The notes under the pieces are model-generated. The model did no database searches, was not told the DNA's origin, and saw only the letters and a list, made by a program, of their open reading frames with translations. From Janthinobacterium sp. FW305-129 (lineage in GTDB: Bacteria; Pseudomonadota; Gammaproteobacteria; Burkholderiales; Burkholderiaceae_D), in assembly GCF_020858115.1 (NCBI RefSeq), contig NZ_JACYMM010000001.1, forward strand, positions 1 through 64,000: a stretch of 64,000 nt of DNA, given 5' to 3'. How positions within the stretch are numbered: the stretch's first letter is position 1; each line of letters begins with the position of its first letter. The position numbers and the translations under genes are program-made. Shown here one piece after another: positions 18,546 through 26,717 of this stretch.

Positions 18546-18617
18546 GTGATGCTTCCAGTGGGGGGGGCGGCCGCCGATTATAGCCGAGGCCGGGTCAACC
18601 GGCAGGCGCCACCCCGT

Positions 18618-20141
18618 TCATTGGGCGATCTGCAGCCCCAGCATGGCCAGCTTGCCAAAATCGACAGGCTTGGCGAAGTGCTCGTTGAATCCGGCCTGCA
18701 GCGCCGCCTGGCGGTCGTGTTCCTGGCCATAGCCGGTCAGCGCCACGAGCTGGAATTGCTGCGGTATCGGCAACTGGCGCAGTTTGCCGGCCACTTCGTA
18801 GCCGCTCATGTCGGGCAGGCCGATGTCGAGAAAGACGATGTCGGGCTTGAATTCCAGCGCGCGTTCGGTCGCTTGCGCGCCCGTGTAGGCCGTGCGCACC
18901 GTGTGGCCGTACATTTCCAGCAGTTCGGCCAGGGTGTCGGCCGCATCGCAGTTGTCGTCGACGACGAGGATGCGCCGGCTGCCGCTGGCGGCCGGCTGCG
19001 GCGCCGGCCCGGCGGCCGGCACGGGCACGTTGGCGTCGAGGGGCAGGATGACTTCGAAGGTGCTGCCCAGCCCCACGCCGGGGCTGTGCACGCTGACCTG
19101 GCCGCCGTGCAGGCTCACCAGGTTGCGCACCAGCGACAGGCCGATGCCCAGGCCGTCCTGCACCCGGTCGGGCGAATGCCCGCTTTGCTCGAACAGGCCG
19201 AAGATGCTGTCGATGCTGGCGGCGGCGATGCCGATGCCGTTGTCGCTCAGGCGGATGCGCACATTGTCGCCCTCGCGCGCGGCGGAAATGGCGATGCGCC
19301 CGCCCGGCGCCGTGAACTTGGCCGCGTTGAGCAGCAGGTTGGCGACGATCTGCGACAGGCGCACGGCGTCGCCGCAGACCCGCAGTTCTTCCTTGGGCAG
19401 ATGCACGTCGAGCGCATGGCCGCGCGCCTCGATGCTGTGCGAACTCGTTTCCAGCGCGCTGCGGATGACGCTGGCCAGCCCCACGCTTTCCCATTGCAGC
19501 GAGATCTTGCCCTGCGAAATGCGCGACACGTCGAGCAAGTCGTCCACCAGGCGCACCAGGTGGTCCGTGTGGCGGCCGATGGTGCGGCGCGCATTGTCCT
19601 GCACGGCCGGCACGACGGGGTCGAGCTTGCACAGCAGGGCCAGCGCCGTGCGGATGGGGCCCAGCGGATTGCGCAGTTCGTGCGCCAGGGTGGCCAGGAA
19701 TTCATCCTTGCGGCGGTCCACGTCGCGCAGCGCGCGCTCGACCCGGCCCAGGCGCAGCAGCGCCTTGACGTTGGCGATCAGTTCATCGGCCTCGATCGGC
19801 TCGACCAGGTAATTGTCGGCGCCGCCATCGAGGGCGCGGATCTTGTCGGCCGTGCCGATGCACGAGGCCGACGTCTGCAGCACCAGGATGGTGTTCGTTT
19901 CGGCGCCGCCCTTCAGCTGGCGGCACACTTCCAGGCCGTTGATGTCGGGCAGCTTGACGTCGAGCAGGATCAGGTTGGGCCGGTCCTGGCGGGCGCGCAG
20001 CAGCGCGTCGCCCCCGTTCGACGCTTCGATGACCTTGAAGCCGGCGCGTTGGAGGATGCGCGACTTGGCGTAGCGGGCGCCGTCGCTGTCATCGACGTTC
20101 AGGATCAGAGCATCGCTGTTGTTATCCGGTAGCATGCGCAT
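18618..20141 (-). CDS. Hybrid histidine kinase, REC-HisKA-HATPase-REC
   Basis: Signalling protein of 507 residues with no membrane segments. Residues about 12-130 form a receiver domain with phospho-acceptor Asp61 (ILLDVKLPD), in which the usual Lys before Pro is replaced (YLVEP). A HisKA domain follows with His154 (LAHELRNPLGPIR), then an HATPase domain with DNGIGIAA and GLGIGLSLVRNL boxes, then a second receiver near residues 385-500 (VFLDIGLPDMSGYEV). It is the last gene of the stressosome operon and its start overlaps the upstream kinase by 20 bp. It probably receives or returns phosphoryl groups within this pathway. Confidence 0.9.
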   Translation of the reverse strand: MRMLPDNNSDALILNVDDSDGARYAKSRILQRAGFKVIEASNGGDALLRARQDRPNLILLDVKLPDINGLEVCRQLKGGAETNTILVLQTSASCIGTADKIRALDGGADNYLVEPIEADELIANVKALLRLGRVERALRDVDRRKDEFLATLAHELRNPLGPIRTALALLCKLDPVVPAVQDNARRTIGRHTDHLVRLVDDLLDVSRISQGKISLQWESVGLASVIRSALETSSHSIEARGHALDVHLPKEELRVCGDAVRLSQIVANLLLNAAKFTAPGGRIAISAAREGDNVRIRLSDNGIGIAAASIDSIFGLFEQSGHSPDRVQDGLGIGLSLVRNLVSLHGGQVSVHSPGVGLGSTFEVILPLDANVPVPAAGPAPQPAASGSRRILVVDDNCDAADTLAELLEMYGHTVRTAYTGAQATERALEFKPDIVFLDIGLPDMSGYEVAGKLRQLPIPQQFQLVALTGYGQEHDRQAALQAGFNEHFAKPVDFGKLAMLGLQIAQ

Positions 20142-21945
20142 TGTCCCAGTTGGTTGTGCCTTGCGGCGGAGCCGGCTCTTGCCGGTGGTGTTGGTTGCCG
20201 ATCAGCGCGCGCAGGGTCGCCAGCAATTGCTGGCGCGACAGCGGCTTGACGTAGTAGGCGTCGGCGCCCAGGGCCAGGCCCTTGCGCACGTCGTCGATCT
20301 CGGTGGCGACGATGACGGGCACCTGGCGCCGCAGCGGGTCGTTTTTCAGCTCGGCCAGCCAGTGCCAGGCCGTTTCGCCGTGCAGCAGGATGTCGAGGAT
20401 GACGGCGGCGGGGCGCTGCTGTTCCCAGCGCTCCTGCGCCTCGCGCACGCTGCGAGCGGGAACCACGCGAAATTCGCTGCCGGCCAAAAATTTTTCATAC
20501 AGCAGGCGGATGGGCGGATTGTCTTCCACCACCAGCACGCCGATGCGCTGGTCGTTGCCATTGTCGTTGGCCGGCGCGCTTGGCGGCAGGCTGCCTTCCG
20601 GCGCATGGTAGCTGGCGGGCAGGACGACGGAAAACAGCGAGCCCTGGCCCGGCGTGCTTTCCACGGCCACCGTGCCATTGAGCAGGGTGGCCAGGTTGCG
20701 GCACAGGGGCAGTCCCAGGCCCGTGCCCTTGACCTTGCGCTGCATGTGGTTTTCCACCTGGCTGAATTCCTCGAAGATCAGTTGCACGTCCTCGGCGGCG
20801 ATGCCCAGGCCCGTGTCGGAGACGGAAAAGCGGATGGCGTCCTGCTCCGGCAAGGGCGTGGCGCTGACGACGATTTCTCCCGCTTCCGTGAATTTGAGGG
20901 CGTTGGCGATGAAGTTGCGCAGGATTTGCGACAGCTTGCCTTCATCCGTGTGTATCTGCAGGGCCGGGTCGGGGTCGATGAAGGTGAGCGTGAGCGATTC
21001 GGACACCAGCAGCGGGCGCAGCATGCCGCGCAGGGCGCTGAACAGGTCGGCTATTTGAAAACTGTTGGCGTGCACGTCGACCTTGCCCGCCTCGATCTTG
21101 GCCAGGTCCAGCAAGTCGTTCACCAGGTCGCTCAGGCTGACGGCGCTTTGCAGGATGAACAGCACCTGCTTTTCCTGCTCCTCCGACAGTTCGCCATCGA
21201 TGCGGTCGAGCAGCAGCTTGGACAGGGCGCGGATGGAGCTGAGCGGCGTGCGGAATTCATGGCTCATGTTCGACAGGAAGCGCGATTTCATCTGGTCGGC
21301 GCGGCGCAGGTGGTCGGCTTTTTCATCGAGTTCCGCGAACAGCGCCACCACGCCCCGGTTGGTGTCTTCCAGCTCGCGCGTCAGCTGCAATAAATCGTCC
21401 TGGCGCGTCTTCAGTTCGGCCAGGGTGGCGAGCAGTTCGCGGTTCTGCTGCTGCACTTCGGACAGCGTGATGTCCGACGGCAGCGCCTGCAGGCTGCCGG
21501 ACAGGGTGCCGATGCTTTGCCCGTCGAGCAGCGGCGCGTCGCGCGGGAACAGCTTGTGCAGCGTAATGCGCGTGCCGTCGCCCGGTGCACTGTCGATATG
21601 GCAGCGGTCCATCAGGCGCTGCGCGCCCAGGATGCCCAGGCCCATGCCCGTGGGCGAGCGGTAGGTGCCGGCCAGGATGCGGTCGAGCTGCGCGATGCCG
21701 GGGCCCCGGTCTTCGATGCGGATGCTGAGCACCTGCGGCGCCGTCTGGCCATCGATGGCGAAATGCACCTTGCCGCTGCCCGCGTAGTTGTAGACGTTGC
21801 GCGCCAGTTCCGACACGGCCGTGGCGATGCGCACCTGGTCCTGCACGCCGAAGCCGCACAGGGCGGCGATCTGGCGCGCGCGCTGGCGCGCTCCCACCAC
21901 ATCGAGTTCGCTGCCGATATGCGCCGTCAATATGCGTTGCGTCAT
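20122..21945 (-). CDS. RsbT-like ATPase fused to hybrid histidine kinase (HATPase-HisKA-HATPase-REC)
   Basis: Protein of 607 residues joining partner switching to phosphorelay. Residues 1-135 form an RsbT/RsbW-type ATPase with SELARNVYNYAG, EDRGPGIAQ and GMGLGILGAQRLMD boxes. A coiled-coil linker follows (about 160-220), then HisKA with His229 (SNMSHEFRTPLSSIR), a second HATPase with DTGLGIAAED and GTGLGLPLCRNL, and a C-terminal receiver (AVILDILLHGE, residues about 470-595). No membrane segment is seen. The start overlaps the stop of the preceding PP2C gene by 4 bp. By family logic the first domain binds a STAS protein while the rest forms a phosphorelay kinase; that coupling is inference. 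Confidence 0.9.
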   Translation of the reverse strand: MTQRILTAHIGSELDVVGARQRARQIAALCGFGVQDQVRIATAVSELARNVYNYAGSGKVHFAIDGQTAPQVLSIRIEDRGPGIAQLDRILAGTYRSPTGMGLGILGAQRLMDRCHIDSAPGDGTRITLHKLFPRDAPLLDGQSIGTLSGSLQALPSDITLSEVQQQNRELLATLAELKTRQDDLLQLTRELEDTNRGVVALFAELDEKADHLRRADQMKSRFLSNMSHEFRTPLSSIRALSKLLLDRIDGELSEEQEKQVLFILQSAVSLSDLVNDLLDLAKIEAGKVDVHANSFQIADLFSALRGMLRPLLVSESLTLTFIDPDPALQIHTDEGKLSQILRNFIANALKFTEAGEIVVSATPLPEQDAIRFSVSDTGLGIAAEDVQLIFEEFSQVENHMQRKVKGTGLGLPLCRNLATLLNGTVAVESTPGQGSLFSVVLPASYHAPEGSLPPSAPANDNGNDQRIGVLVVEDNPPIRLLYEKFLAGSEFRVVPARSVREAQERWEQQRPAAVILDILLHGETAWHWLAELKNDPLRRQVPVIVATEIDDVRKGLALGADAYYVKPLSRQQLLATLRALIGNQHHRQEPAPPQGTTNWDNAHATG

Positions 21946-23039
21946 GGCGTGTCGTTCCTTTCCGCACCGGCATGCCGGTGCTCCTCATGCTCGCGCAGCA
22001 CCACCACCGTGACGTCGTCGCGCCCGCGCGCAAAATCGCGGTACAGCACGGCGGCGACCAGGCTGGGATGGCAATGCGCCAGCCCTGGATACCGTTCCAG
22101 GTCCCAGCGCGTGTGCAGGCCGTCGCTGTGCATGATCAGTGTCGTTCCCGGCTGCCACGGATAGCAGAATTCCTGCACCTTGCGCAGATTGCTGCCGACG
22201 ATGCCGTTATGCGACAGCAAATGCCGGCGCTGCTGCGCATCGAAGGCGCAGGCGGCGATGTTGCCCACGCCCGCATAGCGCAGTTCGTGGCGCGCGCTGT
22301 CGATGTGCGCCACGGCCAGGGCCGCGCCGCGCGTGGCGCGCAGGGCGCCGTGGGCCAGTTCGATGAAGGGGGCGGGCAGGGGCGGCAGGCCGGGCGTATC
22401 GTGTTCCAGCAGCGCGCTGGCCGTTTCCGACGCCCGGGCCGCCAGCGGGCCGTGGCCCAGGCCGTCGGCCACCATCAGGCTCAGTTCATGGCCTTCGCAG
22501 ACCACGTTCCAGGCGTCGCCGCAGACCTGCTCCGACGCCAGCGGCAGGCACACGGCGCCGATCTGCCAGTTCGGGCGGGCCGGGATGGCGCTGCTGGCGT
22601 GCTGGCCCCAGACCACCATCATCAGCACCGTGCCCTTGTCCGGCGCCGTGTACAGGTCGAATTCCTGGCTCAGGCGGCGTATCGCGCCCAGCCCCACGCC
22701 GTAGGTGCCCGTGGTGGAATGGCCATCCTGCATGTGCTGGCGCACGTTGGCCATGCCGGGGCCGCTGTCGATGGCCAGCACTTCGATGCCGCTGGTGCCG
22801 CCGCGCAGCACCTTGCGCAGCAGGATTTCGCCCCGCTGCGCGTGCTTGACGATGTTGGTGGCCGCTTCGCTGATGAGGATGGCCAGCTGGCCCGTGCGCA
22901 CGTCGTCGAAGCCGATGCGGCGCGCCAGCTCGTTGCCGGCGCGGCGGGCCGCGGCGATCTCGCTCGGTTCGCCGATGGGAAAACTGCGTTGCCTGAGAAT
23001 GTCAGGCTGTGGTGCATGGTGGTTCAAAACAGCTTCCAT
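21942..23039 (-). CDS. RsbT-like ATPase fused to PP2C (SpoIIE/RsbX-type) phosphatase
   Basis: Protein of 365 residues. The N-terminal half (about residues 20-145) is an RsbT/RsbW-type ATPase with SEAATNIVKHAQRG, DSGPGM and TYGVGLGAIRR. The C-terminal half is a PP2C-like serine phosphatase with VADGLGHGPLAA, a SDGLHTRW segment and a final GRDDVTVVVL motif. In Bacillus, RsbX is the separate phosphatase that resets RsbS/RsbR; here it is fused to a second ATPase domain. The gene overlaps rsbT upstream by 16 bp and the next gene by 4 bp, so all are co-translated. Confidence 0.9.
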   Translation of the reverse strand: MEAVLNHHAPQPDILRQRSFPIGEPSEIAAARRAGNELARRIGFDDVRTGQLAILISEAATNIVKHAQRGEILLRKVLRGGTSGIEVLAIDSGPGMANVRQHMQDGHSTTGTYGVGLGAIRRLSQEFDLYTAPDKGTVLMMVVWGQHASSAIPARPNWQIGAVCLPLASEQVCGDAWNVVCEGHELSLMVADGLGHGPLAARASETASALLEHDTPGLPPLPAPFIELAHGALRATRGAALAVAHIDSARHELRYAGVGNIAACAFDAQQRRHLLSHNGIVGSNLRKVQEFCYPWQPGTTLIMHSDGLHTRWDLERYPGLAHCHPSLVAAVLYRDFARGRDDVTVVVLREHEEHRHAGAERNDTP

Positions 23040-23461
23040 TTCGCGATGGTGACGGTGGTGCCCGCGCCGGGCGCCGTGTCGATGTGAAAAGCGTCGGCCA
23101 GGCGCTTGGCGCCGCCCAGCCCCAGTCCCAGCCCGCCGCCGCTGGTATAGCCATCGGTCAGCGCCAGGGGAATATCGTCGATGCCCGGTCCCGCGTCGAC
23201 AAAGCGCAGTTCCAGGCCCTGGCGCGCGCCATCGCTGACGCGCGCGATGCGCGCTTCGCCGCCGCCGCCGTAGCGCAGGGTGTTGCGCGCCAGTTCGCTG
23301 GCCGCCGTGATGATCTTGGTCTGTTCGATCAGGCCAAACCCCATGGCGACCATGCTGTCGCGCACCTGCTTGCGCAGCCGCACGACGTCTTCATCGCTAT
23401 GCAGGGGCAGGATCTGCTGCACCGCCGCCTGCACCCGCTCCTGGGCCTGCGCGCCTAGCAC
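23024..23461 (-). CDS. rsbT: RsbT-type serine kinase (stressosome output switch)
   Basis: Anti-sigma-factor-like serine/threonine kinase of 145 residues. It shows the GHKL boxes SELARNTLRYGGGG, DAGPGIDD and GLGLGLGGAKRL. In known stressosomes RsbT phosphorylates RsbS and RsbR, is released and activates a downstream partner. The start is GTG at 23461 with a G-rich stretch upstream, 10 bp after the rsbS stop. The downstream partner here is probably one of the following kinase or phosphatase fusions, since no rsbU or sigB-like gene is nearby. Confidence 0.92.
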   Translation of the reverse strand: MLGAQAQERVQAAVQQILPLHSDEDVVRLRKQVRDSMVAMGFGLIEQTKIITAASELARNTLRYGGGGEARIARVSDGARQGLELRFVDAGPGIDDIPLALTDGYTSGGGLGLGLGGAKRLADAFHIDTAPGAGTTVTIAKWKLF

Positions 23462-23471
23462 GGCGCCCCCG

Positions 23472-23834
23472 TCATGCGCATGCGCCGCCCCGTTCCAGCA
23501 GCTTGATCCCCCGTTCCACGTTGAGCGCCGTGCTCACGCCTTCCAGGGTCAGGCCCAGCTCCACCAGGGTGATGGCGACGGCCGGCTGCATGCCGACGAC
23601 CACCGTGCGCGCGTCGAGGATTTTCGCCATCGCCGCCGTGTTGCTGATCATGCGGCCGATGAAGGAATCGACGATGTCGAGCGCGGAAATGTCGATCAGC
23701 ACGCCCGTGGCGCGGTCCGTCACGATGCGGGAGGTCAGGTCGTCCTGCAGGGTCATCGCCAGGCGGTCGTGCATGTCCACCTGGATCGTCACCAGCAGCA
23801 GCCGGCCCATGCGTAAAATGGGGATTCTTTCCAT
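23472..23834 (-). CDS. rsbS: RsbS-type STAS scaffold protein
   Basis: Single STAS domain protein of 120 residues. The segment LIDISALDIVDSFIGRMISN contains Ser57, equivalent to the Ser59 that RsbT phosphorylates in Bacillus RsbS. It ends without extra domains. It lies 7 bp after rsbR and 10 bp before rsbT, the standard R-S-T order. It should assemble with RsbR into the stressosome core and hold RsbT. Confidence 0.93.
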   Translation of the reverse strand: MERIPILRMGRLLLVTIQVDMHDRLAMTLQDDLTSRIVTDRATGVLIDISALDIVDSFIGRMISNTAAMAKILDARTVVVGMQPAVAITLVELGLTLEGVSTALNVERGIKLLERGGACA

Positions 23835-23841
23835 AGGCGCC

Positions 23842-24720
23842 TCAGTGTTGTTGCTGCTGGTAGGTGATGCTGGAACCCGTGCGTTTCAGGGCCACGACGA
23901 AGGCGTCGGCCAGGGTGGCCTTGGTCATCACGTCTTCCAGGTTGACGCCCAGGTGCACGATGGTTTGCGCGATCTGCGGGCGGATGCCGCTGATGATGCA
24001 GTCGGCGCCCATCAGGCGCGCGGCGGCGATGGTTTTCAGCAGGTGCTGCGCCACCAGGGTGTCGACGGTGGGCACGCCCGTGATGTCGATGATGGCGATC
24101 AGCGCGCCCGTGTCGACGATCTTTTGCAGCAGGCTTTCCATTACCACCTGCGTGCGGGCGCTGTCGAGGGTGCCGATCAGGGGCAGGGCCAGCACGTTTT
24201 GCCACAGCTGCACCACGGGCGTGGACAGTTCCAGCAATTCCTGCTGCTGGCGCAATATCACCTGTTCGCGCGCCTTCTGGTAGATGGCGATGGTCAGCAG
24301 GCCCAGCTCGTCGAACAGTTTGCTGGTGCTGACGATGGCGTCGCCCAACTGCTCCGGCTGCGCCGTGATTTGCTTGCGCAGGTAGGCAAACAGCGGTTCC
24401 TTGAGGGCGAACATGAAGCTGGCCGTGTCGATCGGCGAGTAGCCCTGGCGCACGCGCGACTGCGATATTTCGGCGAGCAGCTGGCGCGTGTCGTCCCAGG
24501 CGCCGCCTTCGAGGTCGAACGAATCGCCGCTTTCCAGCGCGCCCGCCAGCAGCGGCAGAAATTGCGATGCCTGCTGGCGCAGCTCGTTTTCGGCGATCTT
24601 GTCGCGCCGCACCAGCCGGGCGATCAGGCCGGCCATCCAGCCGTCCAGCAGTTCCGTGTGGTGCTCGTTGATGATGGCGGCCAGTTGCTGCGCCTGGCCC
24701 GTGCCCGTTTTGTTTTTCAT
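23842..24720 (-). CDS. rsbR: RsbR-type stressosome sensor, RsbRD N-terminal domain plus STAS
   Basis: Sensor subunit of 292 residues. Residues 10-150 form the helical RsbR N-terminal domain (LLDGWMAGLIARLVRRD to FDELGLLTIAIYQKAR); I see no convincing proximal haem histidine. A linker helix follows (QQQELLELSTPVVQLW), then a STAS domain with IIDITGVPTVDTLVAQHLL, which contains the threonines phosphorylated in Bacillus RsbR. The ATG at 24720 is preferred because AAGGA lies about six bases upstream; GTG 24753 and ATG 24726 are in-frame alternatives. It is the first gene of the operon and is divergent from the hemerythrin-hmp unit. Confidence 0.92.
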   Translation of the reverse strand: MKNKTGTGQAQQLAAIINEHHTELLDGWMAGLIARLVRRDKIAENELRQQASQFLPLLAGALESGDSFDLEGGAWDDTRQLLAEISQSRVRQGYSPIDTASFMFALKEPLFAYLRKQITAQPEQLGDAIVSTSKLFDELGLLTIAIYQKAREQVILRQQQELLELSTPVVQLWQNVLALPLIGTLDSARTQVVMESLLQKIVDTGALIAIIDITGVPTVDTLVAQHLLKTIAAARLMGADCIISGIRPQIAQTIVHLGVNLEDVMTKATLADAFVVALKRTGSSITYQQQQH

Positions 24721-24785
24721 GCTCATCCTTGGCTGGAGTGGAGGGTGCGGCACGGCCGCAAACGGGCACGCGCTGTGATGGATAA

Positions 24786-24791
24786 ATTATA
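24786..24791 (-). promoter_or_regulatory. Candidate -10 box for the stressosome operon
   Basis: Read on the minus strand this is a perfect TATAAT, 66 bp before the rsbR start. The matching -35 position is weak (CACAAG-like), so an activator or an alternative sigma factor might be needed. Confidence 0.4.
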
Positions 24792-24880
24792 GGCAGGCAT
24801 GGCCGTAGCTTGTGTTCTGTGCCGCACATAGTGGCGCATGTCGATCAAGATTCCCGCAGGAAACATTCATGCCTGACTTA

Positions 24881-24903
24881 AAGATGTATGTAATTTGCAT
24901 GTT
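24881..24903. promoter_or_regulatory. NsrR operator upstream of hemerythrin-hmp
   Basis: Two 11-bp halves, AAGATGTATGT (24881-24891) and ATTTGCATGTT (24893-24903), flank one central A. This is the 11-1-11 architecture of NsrR sites with half-site consensus near AAGATGCATTT. The right half overlaps the -35 box of the promoter at 24895-24923, so NsrR would block RNA polymerase until nitric oxide destroys its cluster. The nsrR gene lies about 4 kb downstream at 28775-29230. Confidence 0.75.
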
Positions 24904-24923
24904 TAAGCGGATTCCGTTACACT
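24895..24923 (+). promoter_or_regulatory. Sigma-70 promoter for hemerythrin-hmp
   Basis: TTGCAT at 24895-24900 and TACACT at 24918-24923 are separated by exactly 17 bp, about 28 bp before the hemerythrin start. The -35 box lies inside the NsrR operator. Confidence 0.6.
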
Positions 24924-24950
24924 GGCAACACTCAACAAGAGAAACACGCC

Positions 24951-25364
24951 ATGAATATCGACAAATTCAAACAGCAGCACCTGGCCATCCTGGCCGCCAT
25001 CGATGACTTGCGCCGGCTGGCGCGCTGCGGTGTCGCCGCGCAGGCGCAGGCCATCGCCGAACAGATCATCGCCATGAGCGGCTTGATCAAGCTGCACCTG
25101 GCCGTCGAGCAGCGCTACCTGTATCCGGCCGCGCAAGCGTCCGGCGTGGCCAGGGTGGCCCAGCTGGGCCGCCAGTACGAAAACGAGATGCACGGCATCG
25201 CCGGCGCCTACCTCGATTTCGCCGGCCGCTGGAATACGCCCGTGCGCCTGGCGGCCGAGCCGGAAGCCTTCCGCAGCGAAGCCAATACCGTGCTGCACGC
25301 GCTGTTCCAGCGCATGCGGCGCGAGGACCACGAGTTATATCCAGCTGTAGAAACGCTGGCCTGA
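24951..25364 (+). CDS. Hemerythrin HHE-domain protein
   Basis: Small cytoplasmic protein of 137 residues built as one four-helix bundle. Putative di-iron ligands are visible: His10, the H49-xxx-E53 pair, His81, His116 and the REDHELYP end near residue 127. Hemerythrin-like proteins bind oxygen or nitric oxide at a di-iron site; placement under an NsrR-type operator and directly before hmp points to nitrosative stress, either NO handling or delivery to Hmp. It is co-transcribed with hmp (31 bp gap). It is shorter than YtfE/RIC and lacks its ScdA_N domain. Confidence 0.83.
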   Translation: MNIDKFKQQHLAILAAIDDLRRLARCGVAAQAQAIAEQIIAMSGLIKLHLAVEQRYLYPAAQASGVARVAQLGRQYENEMHGIAGAYLDFAGRWNTPVRLAAEPEAFRSEANTVLHALFQRMRREDHELYPAVETLA

Positions 25365-25395
25365 GACCGCTTACCCATATACACAGGAGTTTTAC

Positions 25396-26577
25396 ATGCT
25401 GACCCAAGAACAACGCGCCATCATCACGGCCACCGTCCCCATCCTCGAGCAAGGCGGCGAGGCGCTGACCCGTCATTTCTACAAGAACCTGTTCCGCGAC
25501 CATCCGGAAGTGCTGCCGTACTTTAACCAGGCGCACCAGCACAGCGGCGACCAGCAGCGGGCGCTGGCCAATGGCGTGTTGATGTACGCCAAACATATCG
25601 ATCAGCTGGCAGCGCTGGGCGACCTGGTGGCCACCATCGTCAACAAGCACGTGGCCCTGCAGATCCGCGCCGAGCACTATCCGCTGGTGGGCGCCAGCCT
25701 GCTGCAGGCGATCCGCGAAGTGCTGGGCGAAGAGGTGGCCAGCGATGCCGTCATCGATGCCTGGGGCGAAGCCTACGGCCAGCTGGCCGACATCCTGGCG
25801 GGCGAAGAAGGGCGCATCTACAAGGCGCAGGCTGCCGCGCCGGGCGGCTGGAGCGGCGCGCGCGACTTTACCGTGCGCAGCAAGACGGTGGAAAGCGGCG
25901 AGATCACGTCCTTCCTGCTGGCGCCCGCCGATGGCCAGCCCGTGCTCGACTTTGCGCCAGGTCAATACATCGGCGTGCTGGCTGACGTCGATGGCGTGCC
26001 CATGCGCCGCCAGTACTCGTTGTCCGCCGCCAGCAATGGCCAGACCTACCGCATCAGCATCAAGCGGGAAGAGGGCGGCAAGGTGTCGAATTTCTTCCAC
26101 GACCACGTGCAGGCGGGCGATACCGTGCAGCTGACGCCGCCATCGGGCGACTTCGTGCTGACGGATGGCGACAAGCCGCTGGTGCTGATCAGCGGCGGCG
26201 TGGGCATCACGCCGACCCTGGCCATGCTGACGGCGGCCCTGCGCGGCAAGCGTCCCGTGCATTTCATTCACGCGGCGCGCCACCACGGCGTGCATGCGTT
26301 CCGCGCGCAGATCGACGAACTGGCCGCGCAGCACCCGCAATTGAAACGCTATTACTGCTACGCGGAACACGCCGGCGCGCAAGATGCCCCCGATGCCGTC
26401 GGCTTGCTGAATAAAGAGCAGTTGAATAGCTGGCTGCCAGCCTCGCGCGACGTCGATGCGTATTTCCTGGGGCCGCAGCCGTTCATGCGGGCCGTCAAGC
26501 AATACCTGCGTGAACTGGGCGTACCGGAACGGCAGACGCACCATGAATTCTTCGGCCCGGCAGCCGCGCTGAACTGA
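25396..26577 (+). CDS. hmp: Flavohaemoglobin, nitric oxide dioxygenase
   Basis: Converts nitric oxide to nitrate with O2 and NAD(P)H; 393 residues, the family's normal length. The globin domain (1-140) has proximal His85 (VNKHVALQI) and distal-side Tyr and Gln in the usual N-terminal helices. The FAD domain shows RQYSLSA near residue 207, and the NAD domain shows ISGGVGITPTLAML near 275. It ends in HHEFFGPAAAL as in Hmp proteins. AGGAG lies six bases before the ATG. It is second in the NsrR-controlled operon. Confidence 0.97.
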   Translation: MLTQEQRAIITATVPILEQGGEALTRHFYKNLFRDHPEVLPYFNQAHQHSGDQQRALANGVLMYAKHIDQLAALGDLVATIVNKHVALQIRAEHYPLVGASLLQAIREVLGEEVASDAVIDAWGEAYGQLADILAGEEGRIYKAQAAAPGGWSGARDFTVRSKTVESGEITSFLLAPADGQPVLDFAPGQYIGVLADVDGVPMRRQYSLSAASNGQTYRISIKREEGGKVSNFFHDHVQAGDTVQLTPPSGDFVLTDGDKPLVLISGGVGITPTLAMLTAALRGKRPVHFIHAARHHGVHAFRAQIDELAAQHPQLKRYYCYAEHAGAQDAPDAVGLLNKEQLNSWLPASRDVDAYFLGPQPFMRAVKQYLRELGVPERQTHHEFFGPAAALN

Positions 26578-26717
26578 CCTTGTCTGCCTGGTGTTGCTCC
26601 TTGTATTGCCCCTGCGAGAAAAAAACGCCGCCGTAAGGGGCGGGTAAGGCTCGCCCCGTATTGTGAAGCCAAGCTCGACAAGAAAAGAGCAGTTTTTTAC
26701 ATAACGGAGGCAACACC

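Noticed and set aside
18363-20132. Plus-strand frame opposite the REC-kinase-REC gene
   Set aside because: Ala/Gln/His-rich shadow; the opposite strand has phospho-acceptor Asp, His and GHKL boxes.
26637-26657. GGGGCG/CGCCCC stem after hmp considered as a terminator
   Set aside because: Only six base pairs with a nine-base loop and no T tract on the plus strand.
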